Positions 7,380 to 7,384 of a stretch of DNA of 7,384 nt are shown piece by piece (position 1 is the stretch's first letter; every line of letters starts with the position of its first letter). The DNA is from CAZSGN01 sp964606415 (GTDB lineage Bacteria; Bacteroidota; Bacteroidia; Bacteroidales; JBBRXJ01). The DNA is taken from NCBI GenBank assembly GCA_964606415.1, contig CAZSGN010000137.1, positions 1-7,384 on the forward strand, written 5' to 3'. Both the position numbers and the translations under genes were made by a program. The notes below the pieces were generated by a model. That model was not told the DNA's origin. It searched no databases and worked only from the letters and a program-made list of their open reading frames with translations.

Positions 7380-7384
7380 AGTTG

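Larger units (their letters stand above)
7222..7384 (-). promoter_or_regulatory. AT-rich upstream region of the C1A peptidase operon
   Basis: No coding sequence is visible in these 163 bases. The minus strand directly before the ATG at 7221 is ACAAATACGAAAAA, again A-rich without a Shine-Dalgarno. I looked for the Bacteroidota promoter pattern (TTTG near -33, TAnnTTTG near -7) and found no TTTG on this strand. The best alternative is a classical sigma-70-like pair, TTAACA at 7316-7311 and TATCAT at 7294-7289 with a 16-bp spacer, about 67 bp before the ATG; such matches are common by chance in DNA this AT-rich. A 12-bp palindrome, TTAAATATTTAA, lies at 7277-7288. The leader therefore probably carries the operon promoter, but its exact position is not secure, and it could lie beyond the window. 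Confidence 0.35.

Noticed and set aside
1..7384. CRISPR array, insertion sequence, tRNA or rRNA
   Set aside because: No spaced repeats, transposase, terminal inverted repeats or cloverleaf-like sequence were seen, and nearly all of the window is accounted for by three genes.

Overview
The window reads as a compact three-gene block, all on the minus strand, from a member of the Bacteroidota (Flavobacteriia/Cytophagia-like). Three things point there: two large secreted enzymes end in type A sorting domains of the type IX secretion system (T9SS), which is found only in this phylum; the genes have A-rich leaders without Shine-Dalgarno sequences; and the partial third gene is the Bacteroidota form of a FecB/BtuF-type binding lipoprotein. 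The DNA is AT-rich by eye. I cannot place it to genus.

Layout in the direction of transcription (high to low coordinates). 7222-7384 is a very AT-rich upstream region with no gene; it holds an 11-bp perfect tandem repeat, a 7-bp-arm dyad and only a weak promoter-like match. 3313-7221 encodes a 1302-residue papain-family (C1A) cysteine peptidase with a lectin-like domain, four SbsA-type Ig-like repeats, a PKD domain, a further Ig-like segment, a PPC-like jelly roll and a T9SS sorting domain. After 28 bp, 1122-3284 encodes a 720-residue S1-family peptidase of the lysyl-endopeptidase type, with signal peptide, propeptide, complete catalytic triad, the lysine-selecting Asp, a beta-sandwich and a T9SS sorting domain. 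Overlapping its last 35 bases, a third gene begins at 1156 and runs off the window at base 1: a substrate-binding lipoprotein of an ABC importer for a corrinoid or iron chelate (BtuF/FecB-like), of which 385 residues are visible and probably only a few are missing.

Working model (inference): the short spacing and the overlap suggest one transcript. Two proteases cross the outer membrane through the T9SS and are attached to or released from the surface, while the lipoprotein binds a metal chelate in the periplasm. This could be a protein-degradation and cofactor-scavenging unit, loosely like the link between gingipain proteolysis and heme uptake in Porphyromonas, but the adjacency could also be chance. 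No RNA genes, CRISPR arrays, insertion sequences or clear terminators were seen. The gene families are known ones; the unusual points are the domain combination, the altered active-site surroundings and the gene overlap.
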